Positions 12,468-22,650 of a stretch of 64,000 bases of DNA are shown piece by piece. Location of the stretch: positions 744,001 through 808,000 of the forward strand of contig JACKQL020000017.1 in assembly GCA_018296165.2 (NCBI GenBank), read 5' to 3'. Every line of letters starts with the position of its first letter. The stretch's first letter is position 1. The notes below the pieces were generated by a model, which saw only the letters and a list, made by a program, of their open reading frames with translations, was not told the DNA's origin and made no database searches. The position numbers and the translations under genes are program-made. This DNA comes from Termitomyces sp. T153 (lineage: Eukaryota; Basidiomycota; Agaricomycetes; Agaricales; Lyophyllaceae).

Positions 12468-13657
12468 TGTCACGACCCGTCCTCTGGACCCCCGCACATC
12501 ATCCAGCAACCTCCCATTCCCCAAAACCCCCGATGCTCTGCCGAACTTCTGCCCATGCCCCGCACCTATTTGATTAGCCCCGATGCACCCTTGGCTAACT
12601 CTGATGCCTCCCCGGCTAACTCTGATGGCCCCCTCGCCAACTTTGATGCCTTCCCCACAGCCACTGACACTTACTCTGGATCTCCCAAACCCCAAGAACC
12701 ACCCCCGCTGTTCCTGATCTTTGCCACCCATCATCAACTCAACACCCTGGCTCCTCCGACCCATTCCAGAGTATCACAACAACCTTGGGGCGACCCGTGT
12801 TCCCAAATGATCCCAACAACATATCAACGTGGCCCAACTCTTGATCGCAACTGACACCCACCAACTCTGTCGAGCTCCACCAAGCCCTGCCGCCACAGCC
12901 AACGTACTCCGAAGTTCTCCAGTAGTCAGTATATAAGACATCGAGTAGCTCTTCATACTCTAGTCTTGATGTTACCTACCTATTGTTAATGTTACCTATG
13001 GTCTGATTGTTTTCTTTCTTGTGTTCCGTGTTCCGTGTCTTGTTTTCCTTACTCTCAGTCTCCTGGTCTTATCTCAGTCTCCCGGTCTTATCTCAGTCTC
13101 CTGGTCTTGTCTTGTCTCCATTTCATTATCATTCTCGTTATTGTTTCGTATCTCTGCTCGAATCTATTCTTGTTCCATCTTGACTCCATTTCATTTCATC
13201 CGACGCTGTCTCAGTGACTCCGTCCAGCCATTGTGCCCAAGTCTTCCTCAACCTTAACAACCTCATGAACTCCACAATTACGATTACGAACCCCGACACT
13301 CTTTCACCAGATCCGAACCTCACTTTTTGCTCGGTTCCAGACTCCATCAACCCCAATTGATCTTCCATCAAACCCCAGCTCCGCTCCCATTGATTGCGTA
13401 GCCTCCTACCCCTTTGTGTCCGCAAATCTTCCATACGGTCTTCTGCCTGAACCCCACCAAGCCCATCCTGTTTCCTTGCAATCCGACTTCTCCAGACCTC
13501 CCCGGACCTGTTCAGATCACACCCCACTGACTATCCGCACAAGCAATCAATGTCCAGAACGCTTTTGAGTGTCCGGTTGCCAGTGCAAGGGGATCACACC
13601 TGCCTAGTAAGGACTCGCCCAGTGCAGCTGAGCCCCTATGGTCAGCGGAACCTGACA
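12468..13657 (+). repeat. 3' LTR of outer element
   Basis: 1190 bp from TGTCACGACCCG to CTGACA, preceded by a G-rich polypurine tract at 12451-12467. TATATAAG is at 12930-12937 and the primer-site match at 12962-12974. Many positions that are CG in the solo LTR (for example CCCGG in the 19-bp repeats) read TG here, as in CCTGG, consistent with an older copy. Confidence 0.92.
12930..12974 (+). promoter_or_regulatory. LTR promoter TATA box and predicted transcript start
   Basis: TATATAAG starts at 12930. Thirty-two bases later AGTCTTGATGTTA (12962-12974) exactly complements the primer-binding site at 91-103. A start at about 12962 would place this string at the very 5' end of the transcript. 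The same spacing is seen in the inner element's LTRs. Confidence 0.6.
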
Positions 13658-16600
13658 CTCAGATGCAGAGATGTATCTGGCATCCAAGTGTTCCTTGATT
13701 TCATCCCTCTGGTCCATCTGCTCTCCAGCAATCTCCAAAGTTGTCCTATCATGGCCTTCGTAGATGTACTTGTGAATGTACTTGATGGCTTCCACTGAAG
13801 CACAGACCTCCACATTGATGTGACATTTGTACTTGGCTGAGAGATAAGGGTTGTATGGAACAACATCTCGATTGTCATAATGATGACCATTCTTTTCAAA
13901 GAAGCATCCATTGTCAGGTCTGGCATATTGAGGATAGCCATTATCTCCATACTGAGTAGCCTCTTGGAATTCCTTTGGGTATTTCTTGGAACATTTGCCA
14001 TCTACCATGCACTTAGCATTGGGTTTGGCAGCTCCACATGGACCATGGACCATGTTGGTAGTAACAACCTGACAACAAAGATAAGTAACTGAATCTAGGA
14101 TTCCAACAAAGCCAATACCTGATACAATTGAGGCTGAGTGACTGGATCTGGAATTTGGGCAGAGACAATGGAATCCACATCAGGTGCATCCTTGATCCTG
14201 TGATGGCAATGGAAAAAGATCAAGATGTGTATATGTGGAAGTCCTCTCTTTTGGAATCCAATGGTATGAACATAAGCCACACAGCTGCTAAGACCTTCCT
14301 TGATCTCCTTTACCACAGCATTCTTCTTGAGTTCAAAAACTCTGGCAACAATATCAGGTCGATCAGCAGCTGTTTGCTTCTTCCCATTGACTGCAGGTTC
14401 CTTCAAGAGAGCTTCTTCAATTTCTGACCACTTTGGATTGGCAGTCATAGTCAAGAAGAGGTCAGGTTTTCCAAAATTCCTGCAGATAGCCATAGAGTCC
14501 TGGAATAATTGCTGCATCTGTCAATCACTTCCAGTATGTGAGGATGGGAGGATAACACATTGGCTTTGTGGAGTCACTTGTTCATCTCCAGCAGCAGCAT
14601 CCACTACTCCTTGATAGACTTTGGCCTGATCTTCTTCTGATTGTGTTGAATCCAATTCAACTTGTTTTGTTCAGTGGAAGCCCAGGCATCCACAACATAT
14701 TGTTGAAATAGCCTCCTACTCCAAAGTAATAGTGCATTGAATTCCAAAGTCCTTTGCTGCAGCCTATATGCATAATATGCTGTTTGGGTGACCTTTGCTG
14801 ATCTTTGTTGATTCTGTGGTCCAAAATGAGAGTGAATGTTGGTGTGAAATCCAGGCTGTCCAGTGGAAAAGATGATGGTATAATGCAATGGAGTGTAATA
14901 TGGGTGCAAGTGACTGATCTGCTTCAATTGACCTCCATGCAAGTGCAAGACTATATCATGATCATTTGATCGCTCTTCTGAGCCATCTCCTGGAATTACA
15001 GCTGCAACTCCCTCCTGTTCATTAGGGTCATTATAGTGTCGAGGATCTCCAAAATCAGCTGTAAGCTTGACAGAAAGCCTTTGTGGTTGGCCTTCTGGAA
15101 CTTCTCCCATAATCTGCCTGGCCTGCTTGTATAAGCCAATGAAGGGATTGACTCTAGCAAGCATATCCTGCAAAGAGGCCATTATCTGAGGATCAAGCCT
15201 GGGATTGTTCTGTTGACGAAAAGCCAATTGCTGATTGTGATCATAAAAGTAGAGCTGTGCATATACAGGCAGATTGCCTTCAATAGGAAGCAAGGCACCT
15301 GTCAAATGATGTAGTTCTCCATTGATCCTAAAGCTGTATGGTCCAGGTGCATTGGTAATGGCATGGTCAATTTTGACTCCCAAAGATGTGAATGCAAAGG
15401 CTGCATTGTATTGACAGATTGATGTTTTAAAGGTGTTAGAGAGAGGATGATGCCCATGGAGCAGGTTCAGTAAATCTGCTGGAGCATCTCAAAGCCTGGG
15501 CAAGTTTACTTGGCCTTGTAAGCAGCACATGCCAAACTTTGGGCTGTTTCTAGTAGACTTGGTGAGCTTTTCAGCATCAAAATGTAAAGCTTGGCAGTGT
15601 GAACATATGACAGTCATAGGACCAAGATAGTGTGGAGGGTATTCAATCAAGTAAGGTTGCCTTCCTCTTGGAACAGGCTGAATAGGACCAAGCTGTGGTG
15701 GAATAGGAAGCTCAAGGGGAGGCTGTTCAGCAGGATTCTGTAGTCCTGCTGGATGGTTGGGTAGGGCAGGGTCCAAGTCTTCTGCAGGTCTCTGTTGAGC
15801 AGGATCAACATATTCCAAGCCATCATCAGAAGACATGTCATCCTGAGGACCCAATGGATCATCAAGGGGAGGATCCAATTGCTCTGCTAGTTGATGTTGA
15901 GCAGGATCAACATATTCCAAGTCATCCTCAGAAGGTATATCATTCTGAGGATCTAAATCATTGAAATCCTCTTCCAGATCAGCTTCATGTTGCTGTTCCC
16001 AGCCTTGAAAGATTCTTTGAGCCATAGCTGCATTCAAAGGCCTATGTTCAGGATTCAGATCAATATGCTATTGAACTTTGTTAATTAAAGTAGCATTTTG
16101 AAGTAGTCTTGAACTGACCTCTGCTCTGAATAGCTCTTCTTCCTGTCTTGCTCTCTCCTGTCTTTCCTGGCTCAAAATAACCAATGCCTGTTGCCTTTCC
16201 TGATCTTGTCTCAGTCTTTGTTGCTCTTGCAACACTGCTAGTGCCCCTTGTTGTTGCCTCTCCTGCTCTGTACCTATAACAATATGCCTTAGCCTTTGTT
16301 GCTCTTGCAAGATTGCCAGTGCCTGCTCTTGTTGCCTCTGTCTCAGCCTTTGTTGCTCTTCCAACAGTGCTTGGGGAGCAAGTGGAGCTGGTACCATTAT
16401 AAGCTCTGGTAAAAGAGGATTTCTGACCCTTCTATGTACAGGAGCAGGCAACAGTGGCACCATTCTAGGTAAGGGATTCTGTAAAGAAGCATCCCAACCT
16501 TCTGGCAAAACTGTTTCTGGAATGACCATAGCAGCTTGAGCAACAGCAGACTGATTGAGTCTATTGCCTCTTCTCTGTACAGGAGGAGGTAGAGGTGGCA

Positions 16601-16979
16601 CCACTCTAGGTATGGGATTCTGCAAAGGAGCATCCCACCCTTCAGGCAAAACAGTTTCTGGAATGACCATAAAAAATGGATCAGCAGCAGCAGCTGCCTG
16701 CCTAATAGGTCTTTCCAAAGAGCCAGAAGCAGTGGCTATAGGTCTCAAACCCCCAGTTCCCATAGATCGATTGATACTCCCAGGCCCCAATTGAAGTGGT
16801 GGGACAACCACAGTATTGATCTGTTCCAAAGATCTATTGTTTCTATTTGCTTGACAATTGTCAGGATCTGTCATTTGTAACTGTTCAAGTCTCCTTTGAT
16901 TTCTAGCTTGTTGCCTTTGGCTTTCAGGAGTAGTAGGTGGTTGCCTGAAACATCCATTGTTAAGCAATTTAATAGTCAA
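13658..16979 (-). pseudogene. Helitron Rep-helicase gene, N-terminal and Rep part, decayed and truncated
   Basis: Reading leftwards on the minus strand: a Gln-rich N-terminus (about 16979-16070), an acidic repeat region, a CSHC...CC cysteine motif near 15600-15500, the Helitron N-terminal domain (about 15400-14610), the Rep HUH motif GLPHIHI near 14240, and the Rep segment with MVHGPCG, CMVDGKCSKKYPKEF and YIHKYIYEGHD (14028-13660). One frame covers 16979 to about 14610, broken only by TAG at 16068-16070 and TGA at 15489-15491. A frame change lies near 14610 and another TGA near 14518. A likely intron joins 14517-14100 to 14053. The stops fit CAG to TAG and CGA to TGA changes. The gene ends abruptly after ARYISASE, where the outer LTR element is inserted; the helicase half should lie beyond the window. 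Confidence 0.88.
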
Positions 16980-17280
16980 AAACCATTAAAATTGACTTGC
17001 ATGATGAGATATTTGATGTATCAATAGCTCAATGTGGTTAAGGAGTTACTAATAAGCTTGTTAGTCAACATCAATCAATCAATAGATGTGACAAAACATA
17101 CTTTGTCGTGTGGCCTCCTTTCCACAACTTCGGAAATGCCCATTATTTGGTCATGTTGTGTCAAAAAACGCGTGAGGCGTGAAAAACAGTGTCCACTAAA
17201 TCGTGTTTGGCCTTTTTCATCCCTGCAGACTAATTGGCACCTTTTACACATAGTCAAAAGATAGTATTTATTCATTCAAG
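16980..17280. other. AT-rich spacer
   Basis: No gene seen. It probably contains the 5' flank of the Helitron, but no clear terminal TC motif could be fixed. A short stretch near 17231 recurs near 19728. Confidence 0.4.
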
Positions 17281-17476
17281 TTGTCTACTGTATTTTTTTT
17301 TGTAAAAAATGTATCCGAAGAGCGGCAAAACAGCCAAGTCTGATTCTATTACCATAAAAGGGTTGAAATTTGTCAGCATTTGTCAGCGCTGACAAATTTT
17401 AGTCAGCACAGTCCAAAGTCGTCGCATATAATGGGCGCACAGCCACTTTCCCAGGAGTCGTTGCATATATTATAGA
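17281..17476. repeat. Palindrome-bearing repeat, copy 1
   Basis: About 190 bp, sharing its order of motifs with 17490-17673 and 19755-19932. Its core is the perfect 20-bp palindrome ATTTGTCAGCGCTGACAAAT at 17378-17397, preceded by another AATTTGTCAGC that could compete for the same pairing. Confidence 0.8.
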
Positions 17477-17489
17477 TGTATTCAAGCTG

Positions 17490-17673
17490 TCTACTGCATT
17501 TATTTTGGTAAAAAAGTTATCCGAAGAGCGTAAAAACAGCTAAATCTGATTGTATTACCATAAAAGGGTTCAAATTTGTCAGCATTTGTCAGCGCTGACA
17601 AATTTTAGTCAGCAAAAAAGTTGTCGCATAGGCGCAGCCACATTCCCACATCTGTCGTCCCATATATTATAGA
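17490..17673. repeat. Palindrome-bearing repeat, copy 2
   Basis: Direct repeat of copy 1, with the 20-bp palindrome at 17584-17603 unchanged while the flanks have diverged. Confidence 0.8.
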
Positions 17674-17712
17674 CAAGCTACGCCCCGTGCCGAAGGCACA
17701 GGCCTGTAGCTC

Positions 17713-18113
17713 TTGCTTCATCCCAGACCCAACCTCACTTCATTTGGTTAGGTCCTCAATATTCTACTCAATGCTTCATCCCAGACCCAACCTCACTTTG
17801 TTCAGTTAAGTCCTTGTATTTCAAACTCAATGCTAATTCCCAGACCCAACCTCACTTTGTTGGGTTAGGTCCTTGTATTTCAAACTCAATGCTAAGTTCC
17901 AGACCCAACCTCACTTCATTTGGTTAGGTCTTTGTATTTTGTCAACTCAATGCTAAGTCCCAGACACAACCTCACTTCATTATATTCTACTCAATGCTAA
18001 GTCCCAGATCCAACCTCACTTCATTATATTCTACTCAATGCTAAGTCCCAGATTCAACCTCATTTTATTTGGTTAGGTCCTTGTATTTCAAACTCAATGC
18101 TAAGTTCCAGAAC
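17713..18113. repeat. Minisatellite, about 55-60 bp unit
   Basis: Roughly seven tandem, uneven copies built around CAGACCCAACCTCACTT and GGTTAGGTCCTTGTATT, joined by ACTCAATGCTAAGTCC. Some units lack the GGTTAGG half. CCCAACC and GGGTTAGG within a unit can form an imperfect hairpin. A decayed extra copy lies near 18475-18530. Confidence 0.8.
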
Positions 18114-19035
18114 TACTGAGAATATCTATATTACACTGTCAACCCATATACATTAGGTGCTGAAATTCACAGAGGTTAGCAATTTGGTGTTTGAAAGAGA
18201 TCTACCTTAAAAGCAGAAAGCCAATAACTGTTTAGAAAAGAAAATGGATAATACTTGAATTAGTTCTCAGACAAATATTGTCATATTAATCAAGCTTTTC
18301 TACTCATCTCTTTTCACTATGCTGACTTTGGTCTTTCTTTTTTAAATCAATGTTTTAATAGTCCTGTCATTGTCAATGTCAGTAAACATAAGTCTTTACT
18401 ATGATTTCAATCATATTTCACTCAGTCAAATGAACCTTCCTTTATAATTATTCCATTATTTTTAACATAATGCTGAAATCCAGACCAAACCTCATTTTGC
18501 TTGGTTAGATTTTCAATATTCCAACTCTTGCAAGTTATTAACATTGATAAATCATCTATAATATACTTGAACATTTAGAATTACTGATCAATCAAAGTCT
18601 CCTTGACCTTCTATCCCCTTATTACTCATGCACTTTGAAGAGCATGTTGGACAATTTTTGGACACCAAAATATACTAAAGAGAAACAAATTAGGGAAAGC
18701 AGTCTGAGTAATGAGATATCTACAATCTCATTTATGGTATCACTCAGTGGTACTAATACTTAGCAATCAGACCTTTGACATCACTCATCTGTTGTCTTCA
18801 ACTTGATATATCTGACTATACAATCATCTAACTACAAACCATACACCTTCGAATTAAAAACCCTGTGGATCCTTAGAAACAGAATGTATCCTACAGCTAG
18901 TAGCAATTCAGTCTATTCAAACATAGATATATGTCATAGTACTGAGCAAAAAACCTCCTATTCCAGTCTCTTAACAGAAAACTATCAACTTTACACATTC
19001 TATATTAATACTGCCTTCTGAAGCTTTTTCCATCC
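18114..19035. other. AT-rich non-coding stretch
   Basis: No credible ORF. It contains one decayed minisatellite unit near 18475-18530. Nothing else is identifiable. Confidence 0.5.
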
Positions 19036-19250
19036 CAAAAAATCATTGTGATATAGTCTTGCACTTGCATGGAGGTCAATTGAAGCAGATCAGTCACTTG
19101 CACCCATATTACACTCCATTGCATCATACCATTATCTTTACCACTGGACAGCCTGGATTTCACACTGACATTCACTCTCATTTTGGACCACAGAATCAAC
19201 AAAGATCAGCAAAGGTCACCCAAACAGCATATTATGCATATAGGCTCATA
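19036..19250 (+). pseudogene. Second Helitron N-terminal domain fragment, opposite strand
   Basis: About 200 bp encoding HLHGGQLKQISHLHPYY and the following ~45 residues, nearly the same as the Helitron at about 14950-14760 but on the plus strand. It breaks off on both sides, so it is a truncated second copy or captured filler. Confidence 0.85.
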
Positions 19251-19754
19251 ATGTAGTCAAATATTTGTTGAGAGCAGGAAAAGTTGGAGATAATCAGGAG
19301 TAAGTTGACTCCAAGGTATAGGAACTGATTACTGTAAAACTATAAGAATTCATACTTTCAAGTCTGAACCATACACCTTAGAATCAGAAAGCCAACATAC
19401 AGCTAGCAGCACTCCAGTCAGATTTATAGTCAAAACATAGTGTATGTCATAAACTTCTCAAAGTCCTTCAGGAACCATAGGTTGCCCAGGGATATACACA
19501 GGACAATCATTCTCCTTTCTGAAAAATAAGTAAAAGGTTTTAAGAGTCAAAGAAACATCTTATACCACTTCTTTGGTCATTTTTGATCATAAATTCATTG
19601 TTCTGAACTTTTTTTGATAAGAAATACATGCATGGGACATGTTCCTTGTGGAGGTGCATTAAAAGACAGTATATTTCACATAAATAAGGCTGAAAATAGT
19701 TAAATATTGCCTGAGATATCAAGTCTGGCACCTTTCACACATAGTCAAAGGATG

Positions 19755-19932
19755 GTCAAAGTTGTCTACTGTATTTTTTTTGGGAAAAAATGCATCTGAA
19801 GAGCAGCAAAACAGCCTATTAACATAAAAGGGTTGAAATTTGTCAGCATTTGTCAGCGCTGACAAATTTTAGTCAGCAGAAAAGTTGTCGCATAGGCACA
19901 GCCACTTTCCCAGGAGTCGTCCCATATATTAT
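19755..19932. repeat. Palindrome-bearing repeat, copy 3
   Basis: Direct repeat of the units at 17281 and 17490, including the 20-bp palindrome at 19848-19867 and the flanking GTCGCATA and CATATATTAT motifs. Confidence 0.8.
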
Positions 19933-20707
19933 GGAAAGATTAGGAATTTAAATATATCTTCTATTTAACCTTATTTACGTCAAATAACGAGGCATATTTC
20001 TCAACACAAAAGCAACGACAGGAAGATAGATTTGCCCAATTGATTTGCTCAAAATTTTGCCCAAAATTTTGCCCCAATTGTCGTGACAACCCGCAGCCGA
20101 CTGGCAACCTCTATTTCAATTGGCCCGCCACATGTGTTTGGCTTGCCCCGCTACCCGTGTTTCAATTGTCGGCTTTTGCCGGTATATTGAAAGTACAGAT
20201 AAGGAAATGTAAACAGATCCGGTATCCGTCCTGCCTTATTTCACGCTGGGACGCTGCTGCACGTAGTCCCAGCTTCCGCTAAAGGAGAGGGCCATGGCAA
20301 TTGGGAGGGCAATGATGGCATAAGCTTGAGTCATGGTTGGTGCACAGACCGAGACACAGAAAGCTGAATTCAATTTGGTGCAAGCGGAGCCATCCATATG
20401 CATGCATCAGGAGTGGGGATCACCAAGTACCAACTGCCACGCAAGACCAACCCATACACTGCGCACGGAGAAACAGCCTTGTCTAAACTACCCCAAGATA
20501 CTACACACATCTCATACACCACCAACACAAGATAAGATCATAAACTCAAACATAGGTCCACGCCCTTCCCACCAAACTCATTCACCCCAAGCACAGCCCA
20601 CACCCATCTCACCACCTTCCTCTCTTCACGGCTCAAAAACATAGAAAAATCAAACTTTACATAACAGTCGACACGCATGCTTGCCTCTTCCAACCCTCCA
20701 CACTTGC
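19933..20707. other. Intergenic, no gene seen
   Basis: Transition from AT-rich repeat debris to gene-like composition. Short ORFs here have no recognisable motif. Part is probably the 5' region of the AIM9-like gene. Confidence 0.4.
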
Positions 20708-22579
20708 ATGGGGCGTACGAGGCTTGTCTTCAATTTGCTACCAGTCTCAATCCTTCCGCCTTTGTGTCATCCCCTCTCCTGTCTGCGTTCAGCATATCTT
20801 TCCTCCTCAATCTCTAACTTTACTCGGACCTGTTGGCAGCTGCCACGTTGTGCGTCCTCAAACATATCAAACTCTACTGGTGATCTCTTCAACTATACAT
20901 CGGGACGATGGCTGTAAGTCTTATACATTCTCCTCTGGCATATCTGTCTCATTCGTAATCTCGCACAATCAGAGTCAACGATGATCTTCGTCTCGCAGAG
21001 CGCAGACGTGAGTTCGACGTCGCTGAGCTTTGTCGACTTGCTGCGCAGTCTGTTGCGTCGAAGTTATCAAGATATCGACACACTTGTAAAATTCGCCGAG
21101 GGTGGCTTCAACCGGACTTTCCTGATCACTATGCGTGACGGCTTCGAGATGGTAGCCCGCATACCGTACCTCATCACGGTCCCCAAGTTTTACGCTATCG
21201 CTAGTGAAGTGGCCACAATGCGTTTTCTCCGTTCCTCTGGCCTGCCTGTTCCCGAGGTTTACGATTACTCTCCTTCGCCGGACAACGTTGCGAAAACGGA
21301 ATATATCTTTATGGAGTTTATCAGAGGTACGAAGCTCAGCGATGTGTGGGCGGAGCTCAACGAACCTGATATCGTTTCGGTCTTGCGTCAACTTGCTCAG
21401 CTCGAGTCTCGCATGATGTCGATTCCTTTTCCGGCTGGTGGAAGCCTCTACTGTACCAACGACCTGGTGAAGGTGGCAGGGACGACGAGCGCTTCTGCGT
21501 TGGTCCAGATGTCAGGCTGCGTATGTGGTACGGAAGGAGGTCGCAGCTCGACGTGGACAGGGGACCATGTAGGCCACTCTCTACCTTTCCTTCTGTTGAA
21601 CTTTCTAGAACTAATCAAGATTCTAGACAAAAGCCCCGAGGAAGTGCTCGCAGCAGTAGCTTACAAGGAATTGGCGTATCTGAAACAGTTTGGTCGACCA
21701 CTACTACCGTTCCAGCGTGAAAGAAGGGAGTCTTACGGGCACAAGGAGCAGTCGCCGTCGGACCACATCGAGAATCTCCATCGCTACCTGCTCATCGCAC
21801 CCTTGCTCGTCCCCAAGAACTCAGCCCTCCACAACTTCCGTATCCGCCATCCCGATCTTCAGCCGAGCAACGTCATCGTGTCGACGTCGTCAGACTCTAA
21901 CGAGTTGAAAATAGTGAGCCTGCTCGACTGGCAACATGCCTCGATCCTACCTCTGTTTCTCCTTGCTGGTATACCAGGTCGCTTGCAGAACTACGATGAC
22001 CCGGTCTCGCAGGCTCTCGTCCACCCCTCACTGCCAGCAAACATGGATGAGTTGGACCAATCCGAGCAGAGTCACGCGATGCAACTCTACCACCGCCATC
22101 TCGTCCACTTCCACTACGTCAAGAACACGGAGGAGTACAACAAGCTCCATGATGATGCGATGTCGGACCTCGTGTGCATGCTCATCTACCGCCTTTGCGA
22201 ACAAGCTGGTGCTCCATGGGAGGGTGAGACTCACGCGCTGAAAAGTTCGCTGATAGAGGCAACGGAGATATGGGGGAGGCTTACAGGGAAAGATGTGCCG
22301 TGTCCAATAATATTCGAACCTGAGGACATATGCAAGACCAAGGAGCTGGGCGAAAAGCTACAAGTAGCGGATGAGAATTTTGAGGGGTGCCAAGCCATAG
22401 TTGGCTTCGGGACAGATACCTGGGTGTCCACCGAACACTACCGAATGGCCATGGCTCTCGCCGAGACGCTCACAACGAGGATATTTACAATGGTTCGAGA
22501 GATCGAAGAGGAAGAAGTCCGGGCTAAGGCTGAGGCAAATTGGTTCTTGAGCGATATGGACGAAAAGGATTACATGTAA
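20708..22579 (+). pseudogene. AIM9-like (APH/kinase-fold) mitochondrial protein gene, with apparent frame lesions
   Basis: Belongs to the fungal AIM9/phosphotransferase family, whose molecular function is unproven. Seen: an Arg/Ser-rich leader from ATG 20708; the family signature NYTSGRWL; an intron at 20914-20972; LAERRREFDVAELCRLAAQSV; GGFNRTF (glycine loop); RHPDLQPSNVIV (catalytic-loop equivalent); LLDWQHAS (metal-site equivalent); and a C-terminus DMDEKDYM. A second intron at 21569-21626 joins DRGPY to KSPEEV exactly. Conserved blocks need a frame change near 21060-21080 and a return near 21480, where about seven family residues (between KVAG and DERFC) are also missing. A continuous 532-residue ORF from 20981 exists only by skipping the first exon and reading through the intron. 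Could be a recent pseudogene or sequence error. The neighbour at 22651 is convergent. Confidence 0.7.
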
Positions 22580-22650
22580 TGAAGCTATCAAAATAATTTT
22601 ATCTATTGCTATCGTATATATATGTCAAGTAATCGTGCTTAACTGTCTGT

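Larger units (their letters stand above)
1..13657 (+). mobile_element. Outer non-autonomous LTR retrotransposon (5' LTR truncated by window edge)
   Basis: Plus-oriented element. The end of its 5' LTR lies at 1-90, its internal region is 91-1314 plus 8921-12467 (about 4.77 kb), and its 3' LTR is 12468-13657. The internal region is interrupted at 1315 by a reversed copy of the same family. No reverse transcriptase, RNase H, integrase or protease motif was seen on either strand, so it is a large non-autonomous (LARD-like) element. The sense strand is C-rich with only short broken ORFs; the best ORF is antisense (11062-12258). It carries fewer CpG sites than the inserted copy, consistent with greater age. 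Its right edge interrupts a Helitron Rep gene, so its other target-site copy (predicted CTCAG) and the rest of that gene should lie left of the window. Confidence 0.85.

Noticed and set aside
1..13657. Many Pro/Ser-rich and Gly-rich ORFs in both strands of the LTR stack
   Set aside because: They follow from the C-rich sense strand and the LTR repeats, and are not conserved in frame between copies, unlike the antisense gene.
17700..18113. CRISPR-like array
   Set aside because: Unit length and spacing are uneven, there are no unique spacers, and the genome is eukaryotic.
20981..22579. 532-residue single-exon ORF taken as the AIM9-like protein
   Set aside because: It skips the conserved first exon (NYTSGRWL), reads through a clear intron with a CTAAT branch site, and loses conserved blocks that lie in the neighbouring frame.
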